From Palaemon carinicauda (taxonomy: Eukaryota; Arthropoda; Malacostraca; Decapoda; Palaemonidae): a stretch of 64,000 nt of DNA. The stretch spans positions 60,255,570-60,319,569 of the forward strand of contig NC_090763.1 in NCBI RefSeq assembly GCF_036898095.1, written 5' to 3'. A program made the translations under genes and the position numbers. The notes below the pieces were generated by a model that ran no database searches, was not told the origin of the DNA, and worked only from the letters and a program-made list of their open reading frames with translations. How positions within the stretch are numbered: position 1 is the first letter of the stretch; each line of letters opens with the position of its first letter. Shown here one piece after another: positions 13,367 to 25,800 of this stretch.

Positions 13367-13510
13367 TTGCCAAGCTACAACTCTCGTTGGAAAAGCAGGA
13401 TGCCATAAACCCATGGGCTCCAACAGGGAAAATAGCTCAGTGAGGAAAGGAAACAGGGAAAAATTAAATATTTTAAGAACAGTAACACCATTAATATAGA
13501 TATTTCCTAT
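13290..13510 (-). mobile_element. LINE 3' fragment with long (ATT)n tail (copy 4)
   Basis: A 70-base (ATT)n tract, then TTGCCAAGCTACAACTCTCG, CTCCAACAGGGAAAATAGCT and CAGTGAGGAAAGGAAA, as in the 8715 copy. It loses similarity after about 13510. Confidence 0.8.
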
Positions 13511-14812
13511 ATGAACTGTGTGAATGATTTCTAGTAAAAAAAAAAAAAAAAAAACTGCAATTGTTTTTTTTTTAGTGGGGATTGAATATAGAGAAAGACT
13601 TAAGTGCTCAATCAAGACACATCGTTGATAATGAAAGATTTAAAAATGCCCAATATACGCATTCTCGAATTCTTCTGATTTCACAAAATAGAATAGCTTA
13701 GGTTGTATCTAGGATATAGGTCCAACTAATTTTATTTCTTAATGCCCTAGTATTTAGATGTAATACATACGTTGATACATATCATAACCGAAGAGAACTT
13801 CTATTTTCTTATTCGTCAACGAATCAAGGTGCTCTATCTGCTCCGAAAAGTCCTTTATACGTTGGTTATTTAGGCAAGTGTTCTGGGGTGATAGGTTATG
13901 ATTAGTATGTGAGAAGTAACAGCCCGTAATTAACATATGCAATAGGGATGTGATGTCGAAAGAATAATAAACACAAAATCGAATGTATTTGGTTGAGTAA
14001 AATCTACTTTGGGATATACTGTGACTGCTATGATGTAAGATTTCCAGATTCTGTATTCAAATACTGCCTTTTAAATTAATCAAATTTAATTAAATCTAGC
14101 GTTATTTAATTGTATTTTTTAACCAGGAAATACATATAGCAATTCACCCAATTGTTTATGTGGCTTTTTAACTTATGTAAGATGGATCAAGCAGTAAGAC
14201 TTGTTATATAAAAATTATATTAATGAAAAAGAGAAGAGAATTTGATTTTATGCATTGCAGTTTTAAAATGGTTGAAAAAAAAATAGATCTATTTTCATTC
14301 GTTACCATAGACTTTTTTTATATACTTAAGAGGAGTGTGAATCCACATTTTCCGTGTTAAGAAGAGTCTGTTTTTGATAAACTTTGTTTACTCATACAAA
14401 TGACCATCTGGATTTTATGCGTACAATCGTATTTAATTATAAAAAAATTCTGCTTAATGATTGTACAAGTATTTAAAGAGAATGTGCAAATACTTAGTAC
14501 GCAATAAAGTATTTGAACGTTTCCATTGATTTCATTAGTGTCCCGGAGGACATTCCTACTCTGATTCTTGTTATCTAAACGACAATGCTATTATGCCTAC
14601 AATGTACTTGAGATATGTTGGCAAGTGACCATTACGTAAATAACTCCATGTTACGTGAAAGAAGGCTATTCGATTTTTTCCTCTTGCAGTATTTACATTG
14701 ACAACATACCAGACTTAATTAAAATCCTTTTTAATGTCTCTCGCTCAGTACATTAGGAAATTCAGGCCTTATTCGTTACGTTAAATCCTTTTTAGGTGTT
14801 TCACTATCTACA

Positions 14813-15009
14813 CTATAGTCCATTTCTTTTAGCGATGCATGTTTGCACCGACTCGCAGCGGTGCCCTTTTAGCTCATAAAAGATTCCGGATCGCTGATTG
14901 GTTGGACAAGATAATTCTAACCAATCAGCGATCAGGAAACTTTTCCGAGCTAAAAGGGCACCGCCGCGAGTCGGTGCAAATATGCATCGCTAAAAGAAAT
15001 GGACTATAG
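14813..15009. mobile_element. Palindromic MITE of about 197 bp
   Basis: The left arm begins CTATAGTCCATTTCTTTTAG and the right arm ends CTAAAAGAAATGGACTATAG. The arms stay complementary for about 85 bases, through GCACCGACTCGC / GCGAGTCGGTGC, AGCTCATAAAAG / CTTTTCCGAGCT and CGCTGATTGGTT / AACCAATCAGCG, leaving a loop of roughly 20 bases. It encodes nothing. A near-perfect full-length hairpin with a possible TA target duplication at its ends is typical of a mariner-type miniature inverted-repeat element. The superfamily is not proven. Confidence 0.8.
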
Positions 15010-15347
15010 ACCTCTTAGAATCAAAATGGCAATAAACACATCACGAAAGTGTTTTATACAACGATCAAAGGTCATTGCCTCAGATGCGGCCCAAAAACCT
15101 CCCGGATGATGGCGCTGTCATAATGTGGCAATTTTTACTCTTGACACGAGATGAAGGGAGAGACCTAACGTCATTTGCTTTTCGGTAACAGGGGTTGTCA
15201 AGCGTTGCGCCAAAGCTTCCGAGCGGTTTGAATAGATGTCTGCTCTACGTCTTGAGAGTCTCAAAGAAGCTTAATAACCTCCTTAGAATGTGCAGCGGTT
15301 AAGTTCCCAGGAATATTTTGAAATGAAAAGGATTTGAATTGCCAATA

Positions 15348-15350
<3 letters not shown>

Positions 15351-15413
<63 letters not shown>
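15351..15413. repeat. (CT)n microsatellite
   Basis: CT run of about 63 bases followed by a short (CGTT)n. Confidence 0.97.
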
Positions 15414-15417
<4 letters not shown>

Positions 15418-16359
15418 CGTTCGTTCGTGTGTGTGAAGGGTTTGGGCTTCTAAAGGGACAGCTATTTCAACTAATGAGAGCTCAGACAGGCTGTTAACTG
15501 ACCCTTTGAAAGAAAAATAATGGGTGTTCGGGTGGAGATTTTGACGAAGGTTTGCCGATTTAGCTTCGCCCAGGAAACCACAGGAATTACTTTTGGAGGA
15601 AAAAAAAGGAATTGAACGGAGGAGCAAACGTTCATGTGCGTATGAGTGTATACGTGACAAGAACGAAAAGCAAGTTGGCAACCGTGGTTACTAGTGGTCA
15701 CTTATGTCGCAAGATGAAATCTCCTGATTAATTCATGGTGGGCGTTTGGTTCTTTAGACTGGAACAAAATGTTTCCGTTTATTAAAGGGTCCTGGTTATC
15801 AGATACTGGTGCGGGGGCTGGTTCGTAAGCTTCTAGATAAAAGGTGGGGCATGTGAAACGTGGTATTGAGAAAGAGACCAGATTATGGACGTTGGAACTC
15901 CGGTTTATGTCTGAAAAACGTGATCCACCTATAACAGGGAAGATTACTCCAGCACAGATGTTACCAATAATTTTTTTTTCGTTTTAGTCTTTTCAATCTA
16001 AGTTTAGATGTTTTTCTTCTCTGCTTTTTCCTTTTGGGTATGTTGGTTACTTAAGAACACTTTCAATGAAGATTTTTTTTTTCTTTTTATCTGCATCCAT
16101 TAATTTAACCACAGAAGTTTCAGATATAACCAGTTTATATGTTAAAAATTCCGTCTATATTTGGATGAACGTATTTCATCCATGGTATATTTAGGTATGT
16201 TTCAATAATTCAGTGGACTGAATTAGGTGTTTATACATCGTCTTCGATTAATTAATAACAATATACAATTTCACGACGGAAGCTTCATCGTCTTGAAGGA
16301 CTAATTAGTCATTTGCTCTAACTTTTAAAATACTTGTAGAACCGCCAAGTAAAATCTGT

Positions 16360-16360
<1 letters not shown>

Positions 16361-16418
<58 letters not shown>
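16361..16418. repeat. (AAT)n microsatellite
   Basis: AAT run of about 58 bases. The neighbouring sequence does not match the LINE tail, so it is not clearly a retroposon end. Confidence 0.95.
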
Positions 16419-16419
<1 letters not shown>

Positions 16420-17089
16420 GACTAATCATCATCTTTATTTCAACAAAAGCCATATACAGAGTTACAATAAGGGTACAGTGATCTTACACTTTTGACATCG
16501 GTAAAAAAACAAGATGAGATGCAATAATATCAGTGATATATTATAAACATCAATTAGCAGGTTGACCACAGAGTTCTAAGGTCTGGGTAATAAGATCACA
16601 ATAGAATTAACGCTTAACAATGATGATAACATACATATCAGCAAACAAAAAGAGAGGGAGAAAAAAATCATTTTAAGTCCTAACCATGAACATTACTTTT
16701 TCTTACATGTTAGAATGTCCTCTTACTTTAGTTTACTCTCGTATCTATGTTGCTCTATACGGTTGTACACACAAAATCCAGATAGCGAAACTGTCTACTA
16801 CTCCCATAGTCAATATACTGTACCGGAGCTCTCCAAAATGACGATACTGATGACCTAGACTGCAAGTCCCAACTCAAGGGACGTCACGTACCATCTGGAA
16901 GCTTGAGCAAGTGGTGAGAGACTGGTTCCTGCTGTTCAATGACAGGTGTAAAGAAAGTTCATTAAAAACGGATTAATGTTAACACAGAAAATGTGGATGA
17001 ACATTGCTTCCATATATTCATCTCACCCAATTGTACACCTTAACAAAATATTAGGTAATTTTCCTATTTTTCTATCTATTGTATATGAC

Positions 17090-17920
17090 CGAAGGTTATT
17101 GTCTAGTAGCGAGCTATCCCTTTTATAGTGAACATGGAAATGTTCAAAGATGCAAGGTTTCTTAACTGATATGTGTTCATATGTGTATTTGGATCATTTT
17201 CACCTTTGTTGGCACATTGCTAACTTTGGGGAAACATTTTTTATGAGCTAATCACCATTAGTGTTATTTATAGCTATTGCATCTAATTAAAATGTAATTT
17301 TTTTACTAAGTGTCCTAAAATCATGTTGAAATAACACTTTTGTATACAAGTTTGATCCAGGGAATTTATTTCTGATATCTTTTTTTTTGTGATTAAAGGT
17401 CAAAGTCACCATCAGATGTAAAGGTCAATGTCATTTATGATCAAATTGTAAAAGTGCTAAGAGCAATTTTCAAATGGATACATATCTAGATATCTAAAGT
17501 AAATTGTTTGAAAGAGTGCTAAGTCTGTCTTTTTAATCGTAAATGCACAATTTCGTCGACATTATTCACCATAACAATGTGTAAACCTCACTTGGTCATA
17601 TTTTCACAATACAAATACAGCCATAAATGACCTTGACCTTTACATTTGATTGTGAACTTCACCTTTAATCACAAAAAAAAAGATATCAGAAATAAATTTC
17701 CCGGAGTGCACTTAGTAAAAAATTTAAATTTGAAATTAATTAGTGATAAATAACACATTATGCTGATTGGCTCATACAAAAAAATTTCCCCAAAGTTGGC
17801 AATGTGCCAACAAAGCTGAAAATGATCCAAATACACGTCATGAACACGTATCAGTTAAGAAACCTAACTTCTTTGAACCTTTCCAAGTTGACATTTTGGC
17901 AACTATACTAGTCTTCATTT
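17090..17920. mobile_element. Large imperfect fold-back repeat
   Basis: The left arm (about 17130-17460) and right arm (about 17600-17890) are inverted copies. GTTTCTTAACTGATATGTGT pairs with CACGTATCAGTTAAGAAACC, TTTGGATCATTTTCA with TGAAAATGATCCAAA, TTGGCACATTGC with GCAATGTGCCAA, and TGTGATTAAAGGTCAAAGT with a near-complement at about 17660. The arms differ by substitutions and small indels, so it is old. There is no coding sequence. I cannot assign a family or define termini or target duplication. Confidence 0.7.
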
Positions 17921-18286
17921 CCCCTTCCTTGCAATATGCATTATTTGCTTTCTTCGACCTAAAAAAAATCGTATCGCATAATATTGCATGCACGTGCTCG
18001 CGCGCGCGCCATACTTCCTCCCCCAATTCATCTTTGTTGCGCCCTCCAGAAAGGGTTAGTGTAAGTAAGCATATTGATGATATGTTGAATTAACAGAGAA
18101 CCGGTAACAAGTTCTTTGTTTAAGCAGGAAACATTGCCCCGAGCCAATGCAATTTCTTCAGCTTTTATATTGTGTCCGTGGGCGGTACGGGTTAGCTTCC
18201 TGTTCCTTTTTTCGGGTCTTATGTCGGCGACAAAACAACGTGTGTCCTGTTTCCCTTTGTTGTTAAGTTTATGAATTTGCGAGTTC

Positions 18287-18289
<3 letters not shown>

Positions 18290-18364
<75 letters not shown>
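18290..18364. repeat. (GA)n microsatellite
   Basis: GA run of about 74 bases. Confidence 0.97.
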
Positions 18365-18367
<3 letters not shown>

Positions 18368-19369
18368 TTGGTAGTTATCAATATGATATGGAGATAAGTA
18401 GTTTTTTTTAGATTATTTTTATCAACTTATTATTTGTTTTTTATCATAAATTATATTTCTGCTTGTCTTAAATGGGGAATCTTTTATATAAGCATTGTAA
18501 ATAGATTAATAGTTAACGTGACGAGCTATTTAATCCGAGATATTTTAGAAACCCCCAGTTTTTATCAATTAGAGAGTATTTTTAGCATCCCACTAATATT
18601 GCACACTATACTATAAATGTTTTAGCTGTTACCGGAAAATTTATAGTTAAAAACTAAATTTTTTTCATTTAAATTTTTTTTTTTTTTTAGAAAACCATTA
18701 TTTAGCATATTAATGAAAAGATTTTCTTGGGACACTAAATATAGAATGATAATGAGTTTTGCATAGTGAAAGATTTATTTTTTCTTTTAATTAACATAAG
18801 TTTTAATTTTTTAAGGACGAATGTTTTAGGAAATATATTTTGCCCATGAAAAACAAAATAAAGATGTTTTTTTTTTTTCACGTGATATTTGCTGATGTGT
18901 TTGAAATTAAGAACCTTCTATTAGAGTATGTCATATGGAGAATGTTCATTACACTAATGTATTATTTTTGTTTTTGTTGTTATTACTACAAGGTAAGGTG
19001 TAACCTAGAAATTTTGTGGAACTTCAAGGTATGAATCTCCTTTTATTAATATTAGCTTGCTCGGATTTTTTTTTTTTTTTCAAATTAATTTATGTTGAAA
19101 GCATGAGGTATTAAACATTGTGTAGTTGTAAATTAGACTTAAGATACCTTTAGTGATTCGGTATCATTAATCGTGTTTTAAAATAATAATATGATGCTCT
19201 TTCAGCTGCGGACTGATCGTAACTTATTTTGATTTTTTATAATAATTTCCCAGTCGCCATCAGCCACGAATCCAAGCAGTGAATCTTCTTGTCCTTTGCG
19301 TTTGTTTTTTATTTTGATTTCACTTGTACACAAAAACAAAAGGTTTTACCTTCCAACTCGACTTTAGGA

Positions 19370-19374
<5 letters not shown>

Positions 19375-19451
<77 letters not shown>
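19375..19451. repeat. (CT)n microsatellite just upstream of a splice acceptor
   Basis: CT run of 77 bases that ends 48 nt before the AG of the first visible PTB-SH2 exon. The bases in between are also pyrimidine-rich, so the tract extends the polypyrimidine region of this acceptor. Confidence 0.97.
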
Positions 19452-19454
<3 letters not shown>

Positions 19455-19499
19455 GCCATCATCTCTCCATAATCATGTTTGTCTCTTCTCGTGTTGCAG

Positions 19500-19808
19500 G
19501 CCGAGGAGTTGAACAGCATCGTTGGGCACGCCTTCCGCCTAGCCTACGCCGCCCACCTTCAGAAGTCTGGGGCTACCATCCGAGATGTGATCCCCACCCA
19601 CGCCCACGGCAACACCCCTCCTCCTCCTCCACTCCCGCACACCTTAGCTCATCCCCACAATCACTCGCACACCCACCCCCACACGCACACGCCCTCGCCC
19701 TCCGGCACGCCTACACACACCCACACGCATCACACACACAACATCCACCACCACACACCGCCGCACAAAAGGTCGTGTGAGCATCATTGTTCCTCATCAT
19801 CCTTACAG
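19500..19808 (+). CDS. Exon 1 of visible gene: PTB C-terminal helix plus His-rich linker
   Basis: The acceptor is a TTGCAG ending at 19499 and the donor is CAG|GTATAA at 19809; the exon is 309 nt, phase 0 on both sides (103 codons). It starts with AEELNSIVGHAF, the typical amphipathic final helix of a PTB domain. From about residue 40 it turns into a tract of His, Thr and Pro (repeated HTH and HPH units, about 30 His in 55 residues), followed by a Cys/Ser-rich end. The preceding exon must end with the last PTB strand; I could not find it. An uninterrupted (CT)n tract ends 48 nt before the acceptor. Confidence 0.85.
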
Positions 19809-22800
19809 GTATAATGAATATGATGACCCTCAGACAATTATATATATATCTGTTATTTGGTTATATTTTCATTTCATGCTGTTCTGTTATTTTCTATACT
19901 TCCTTGACGTGTTTCATGAAAATTATGAAAAAGAATGTGCTTTAAAGGAATTTTGATTACCCATGTCCTATTAGGAAATACTTTTTAATTTTTTTGTTTT
20001 ATGTTTTAACATTCAACTGATTTGACCTAAACAAAAACATACATCTCATTATGCTCTGGACACGACACCAAGCATAACCTTTCCATACCTATGAAATTTT
20101 CTTTTTATCCACGTCTTTCCAAATATAGGATCAATTTTATCCCACGTTTCCAATCTTCATTTCCGCCTTACTTCCATATGAAGTAAACAACAGATCCAAA
20201 AGTCTTCCTTTTCTCTACCTTCACCTGACAATTTAATTATCTCCATTTCCCCCAAGGCTCAGCCGATCTAATTGTCTCCTTTTTCCCCCAGGGTGCCGCC
20301 GCCTCTCGTGATTCTAGTCCAAGCCCCAACATGAGAACGCCTGGTAGCCCCGCCTTAGCCCAGAGCCCCTCGCACAGTTCGCTTGGAGGCCTACAGAAAC
20401 CTTCCTCACTACCAGGCCTCCACACGCATCCCGAAAATGACAATATTCTGCATTCGCCTGACAGCGAAAACAGCAACAGGTGAGCATCATGCTTTCATTT
20501 TGATAAGAGATTATTAATTTTATACTTAATTTCCAAAAGAAAAGAATAAGTGTACTGTACACTTGAAACATAAAACGAAATGACAAGTTTGGTGATATCT
20601 AGATTATAATACAATAGTAATAACGACTACATAATTTAAAGCAAGTTGAAATGAATAATTCTAAATAAGCTAGTTAAAATAAATTGAGATGATAATTTTC
20701 ATATTTTTTATTATAGATAATTACGTTACTTTAAACTCAAAATATTACCGTAATCTGTATAAAAACCAAATGCTGATTAAATCTGTTGTTTGAAATATAT
20801 ACCCCAGGCAGTGAGCTTGAATAATACGAGACGTATTGTAGGAAATGAGATCGGTTTATTTTTTCACGTGGGCCAATAAGATGGATTTTTTACTGATAAA
20901 GTACTTATAAGAATCAAAACAAACATGGCAGAAAATTTGGATTTCATGTCAGGATATTTTAGGCTATGTAGTAATGATTATAAGTACTTCATTTTTGGGT
21001 ATGAAATTCAGGATACTATCAGTTATAAAAATTTTCTTGAACAAAATGTTCACATGTTACTTTACCCTTCTAAGGATATATACATGAACCATTTTAATAA
21101 TGATAAAGATAGATTTAAACGGTGAGAATATTCATTTATATCGTTCATTTATAGTGTTACTTGATATAAAGATTTCTGTCCAGTTTTATCTTTGCGTAAG
21201 ATTATAAATAAAAATGTAATGAAAATCCCAATAATGTGTTGATAAGAATGATTAAAAATATAATGAAAATAACCTGTAAAGGCATTGATGGTAAAACAAT
21301 GTTAAAACTATAATATTCAAGTTTTTATAAACTTCCAGTAACCATCTATTTGAATTAACGTCTAAATTCGGTGTGGATATACTGTATTACTGTACATAAA
21401 ATTGGCTGAAAACGTATTAGATCATATAACAATGGATAAAATGCGATATCTAAATTAATATTGTTATGAGGAACAAAGTAGAGTATAAATTACTGTGCTA
21501 TTATACTGTAGACTTGAGCTAACACTCATAATAAAAGACTATTGTAAATTTCTAATGAAATAAACTCCCTTTAGCCCGTCTGAGCTCAACAGCACCAAAA
21601 GACTGGCCGACAAGCCACCGCTCATCAAGAAGTTAAGCGTGACCTTGGAGTCCACGTTAAATCTGGAGGAAGACCTTCGCCCCCTAGTCACCTCTTCGTC
21701 GTCATCGTCTTCGCCTTCGTGTCACACCACCACGTGTGTCACCACCGGCTCCAGCTCCTCCTCCACCACCAGCACCGCCGTCGTCGGGTACGTCAACGAA
21801 AAAGTCAGCGACGCCGTTGTGTCCAGTGTGGTCTCTTCTACAGATGTGCAGGACCACCATGAAAACGATAATAAGTGGTAATAGCGATATACTTTGTTTG
21901 CTAAATGAGATAGCTATTACGTTTTGAGTTTTTAAAAAGTTACTCTTCATTTTCTTTATTCATTTTGAATTTGTTTTTATGTATTTTCAAAGAAGTTAGT
22001 GAATTGTTTGACAATATTCATTGTACAGTAGTACCTGGGTATTGGAAAGCAACTTAGCACCAATTTTTTGTTCATAATTATGTTAAAAGATTTATTTATG
22101 GATATACTGTATTTTATTTCAATTTAGTTTTGTTTGAGTATCATTTTATAAAAAAAAAAAAAAAGTTTGATTATTTACATTACATTTGGTTGGTTTAGTT
22201 TCTTATACTCCAAGGTTAGAGTACGATTTTGGCCAACATGAAATATCATTGAGTTTTATCTAAGTAAATATCCGATATTTCAGCCGCATTTCCGACGATG
22301 TGAAGTTAAAGCGCATCTCTCAAATATCCGTCAGCTCAAGCGCTTCATCAGGAGTGGTGGGTCTCGATGTGTCCACGTCTAGCACTCGATCTGCAACTCC
22401 GCCTCCCCTCCCAGAACGCTCAGATTCGCTCACTCCCCCAGAGGAACCTCACCTCAAGACAGCTGCTTGGTTCCAGGCAGGAATTCCCAGGTGAGAGCTC
22501 CTCTCAAAATTTGGTAATGTTAAGATATAAATTACTCAAATATTTTGAAATAAGGGTGATTCTCACTATTGTCTTTTAGAAATTACTTTAATGGTTACCT
22601 AAGCCTTGAAAGTAAATTTCTATGAAGAACAGCTTTACAATACCTACACAAAATAGTGTGTACAGCAATGTAGGATTAATATTGAAACAGGCATTTTTGT
22701 CAATGATATTTTACTTTGCTGTATGATGTAGAATTAATATTAAAACGTGTTTTGTCAATGACATTTTACTTGAAAAAAAAACTTTTCCCCCACAGAGAGA

Positions 22801-25800
22801 TTGCCCTAGAGGTGTTAAGTCATGAGCCAGTTGGAGCTTTTATGGTCAGAGAGTCTACGAGCAAGCCAGGGTGCTATGCACTCAGTTTAAGGGTGCCAAG
22901 AGATTTCACAGTATCTGGAATTGCGCATTATCTCATTGTCAAGACCAATAGAGGCTACAAAATAAAGGTTAGTTTTGTATTGAAACCATATTTTGATTAT
23001 TATTGTATCAATATTGTAAGCTTGCTGGTTATTACAGTCATATAAGAAAAACCTGTACTGCCTATGATTTATAAATGTAAGACTAATCATGTAAAGTAAA
23101 TATGATAATTTTTTTAAAGTTTTGTGTTTAGCAGAATTAAAGTTAAAAGGATTTGAAACAAATACAACCCTGATCTTACAAAGAAAGATTACCTGTGGGA
23201 TGGCTTGGTAGCAAAGATTTATACTTGGAGTGAACCATGACTTGCTTTTTCTAGTAGCTTGTCCGGAAATTATGTTAATAATGCTCTTGATCAATAAGAG
23301 TATTTGAGTCCATATTCCTGAAGGGTTTTGAGCATTGTACCTCCATGATAAGGGATTCTCAGCTGTAAGCTGTATCATCTGGATATTAAGATAACTAATT
23401 CAAAACCATGTACCTCCTTGGTTGATAAGGTAGATCCAATTCTGCGGTGTACCTCCCCGAGTATTTAAGTAAATCACTGTCATGAAGTATTTTTGTCTTT
23501 GGGGGATGTAGGGGCTAGATCTTGCAAGGACATTCAGTGCCCTGGTGTGTAACTGAGAGAAAACCCTGCATTTGCACTATGAAGTGAAAGAAAGTAGATT
23601 GGATAGTAAGATTGGTGGAAGGAAGCAAGAACGAAGGAAATATCTGCTAGATATTTCCTTGTACTTTTGGACAAAGGGAAAATTGCTGCATATGAAAAAG
23701 GGCCCTACACCAGTCTCTGTCCATTTGCTGTTTCTCAATGTCAAATAGGTTTCAGTTACATTGTTTAGCACTGCGAGGCTGATTCATAACATCAGGTTTG
23801 GTTGATCAATTGATGATAAGCATCCTGGATCAGGAAACCAAAGATTTTATTCAGTTTTCAGTTTTTACAATCGTGAGAGCTCCAAATTATGCAGACAACC
23901 TTGTATGTGTCATAATCTTGGATTTTTCATTGGAAAGAAGGATTCTCAGGATCTACATCCCAGATATATTATCTGAAATGTCCATTAGTTATGACTTGCA
24001 TGTCTAGATATCAGTAGGCTTTTAACGTTTTTTAACGTTAGGGAATTTGATTTTTACTGAACAGTTTTATGGGAAACTGAGAGAAATTAGCTCTTAACTC
24101 TCTTCTGTCTTGAGCCCTCATCAGATCTAGGTTTTTATTTATTCCATTTTTCTACAAGACTGTCTTACTGACCCTCCTGCATATATGTTAAGTGAGGTAA
24201 CCTAAGGTAATTTTACTTACACTGATGTGTTAGTTTGGGTTCACAGTTCGTCAAATAATTTATGAACAAGGTCATTAATAAACAAATAAAATCATACTCT
24301 TTATTATTATTGAAATTGTTTCATTAATTCGTCGCTGATAGCCTGAAAACCCATCACATGAATAACCCATTAATATTAAAGTATTTTCATTTTAATTGAG
24401 AATATTCTGAAGGGTTTTTAATTTTCTCCTGGGTTACCAGGTTATAGATAATTTTCAGTTGTTTTAAGTAAATGCTTTTAATCTTCTAGTAATCCTTTTG
24501 TTCAACTCCTCATCTGTACATACTGAAAAGAAACAAGATTAGAAATAATTCTTAATGTAATTATTATAGTTTCAACAAAAATTCAATAATTATTAACAGA
24601 ATTTTGATAAAATTTATTATTTCTATACTCGCCAGGGTTCATCTGGTTTCCTTCTTGAATTTTAAATAATCTAGACCTTCTAGTAGCGCATTTTAGTCAT
24701 GTGGTGGTGTACGGCAATAAGAGCATTTTGGCTAGCCAAATAATTTTTGCCATTTTGGTTTAAAGTCGTAACATGTAGAAGAGCTTCTCGACATCACAGC
24801 TTTATTTATACTAGTGGTATGCCCATCAGCATGGTCCTGACACCTTAATCAAGGGTCTGGTGGACTATTGGAAACGTCTTTGCCTGGCAATTGCCGGATG
24901 GAAGATAGAGTCCGGCTCAAACTTGATAATTTCTTATAGTGTATAACCTCACAGCCTTTGCCTGGCTCTCCTGGTCCTGGCTTGGGCGTTGATCATATTA
25001 ATGGTCAGTCTTTGGGGCATTATCCTGCTAGCTAGGGCAATGTCACTGTCCCTTGCCTCTGCCATTCATGAGTGGCCTTTAAATAATACATGCTGAAACT
25101 GTGCTTGTTTTATCTCGCTAAAAAAAGGCCATCATTAACACTCGCCATGTTGGACATTTTGAGAACTGTTGTAGAGAGAAGGATGGGCAGAGAAATAAAT
25201 CTCCAAGCAATAGTAGCACATTAACAATTTCAGCAAGAGACAGGAAAAACCTTTGTTATCATTTGGGCTTCTTTTCCCTGCACTGCTTCTAAATTGCAAA
25301 ACTTATCTGTGTACTACTCTAATACAGAAGCTTATACATACAGATGTTACAGGACCAGTGCTGATGTCACTATGATTGGTCAATGACACTTTTAAAGGTT
25401 GTGTTACATCTTAAGCAGCCTGCAACCAGCTTTGCTGACAAGTCTTGGCAGATTGATCTCGAACGACACCCACTCTTGGTGCACACTCCAAGCAACTTTC
25501 ACCTCAGGCAAGTAATCCTCCTCTGCTAGGATTTACGTTCAAGAAAGTACAGCAATGAAACTATAGCCACCTCTTGAAAGATAGTCTCCATACTTCCCAA
25601 AGCCCATTTTGGAAGTCAACCATACTATTAACGGGTATAAAAAGATACCCATCTCTTCAACCACATCACCTTTGGCGTTCAAGAATTTTAAGATGTGTTG
25701 GTGTCCAAAGAGCATTTGGAGTCCAATCCTTTCAAACATAGGGCAGTTCCTCCTTTGAAGATTCACCTTAAGAGTGACACTGAACCTTTGCAGTTCTCAT

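Larger units (their letters stand above)
1..19499 (+). other. Noncoding region upstream of the first visible exon (intron or 5' flank)
   Basis: I found no exon I can support here. Open frames are short or consist of translated microsatellites (poly Ser-Leu or Arg-Glu). Because the first visible exon starts in the middle of a PTB domain, at least its final part should be intron of the same gene. The notable contents are microsatellites, four LINE 3' tails, one SINE, one MITE and one fold-back, listed separately. The unique stretches 60-960, 1060-1970, 2830-3280, 3360-5200, 5600-6540, 9260-12340, 13520-14810, 15420-16360 and 18370-19370 are AT-rich with no feature that I recognise. Confidence 0.5.

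Noticed and set aside
20925..21125. 66-aa open frame between exons 2 and 3
   Set aside because: AT-rich, no splice signals, no similarity, and the flanking exons join in phase without it.
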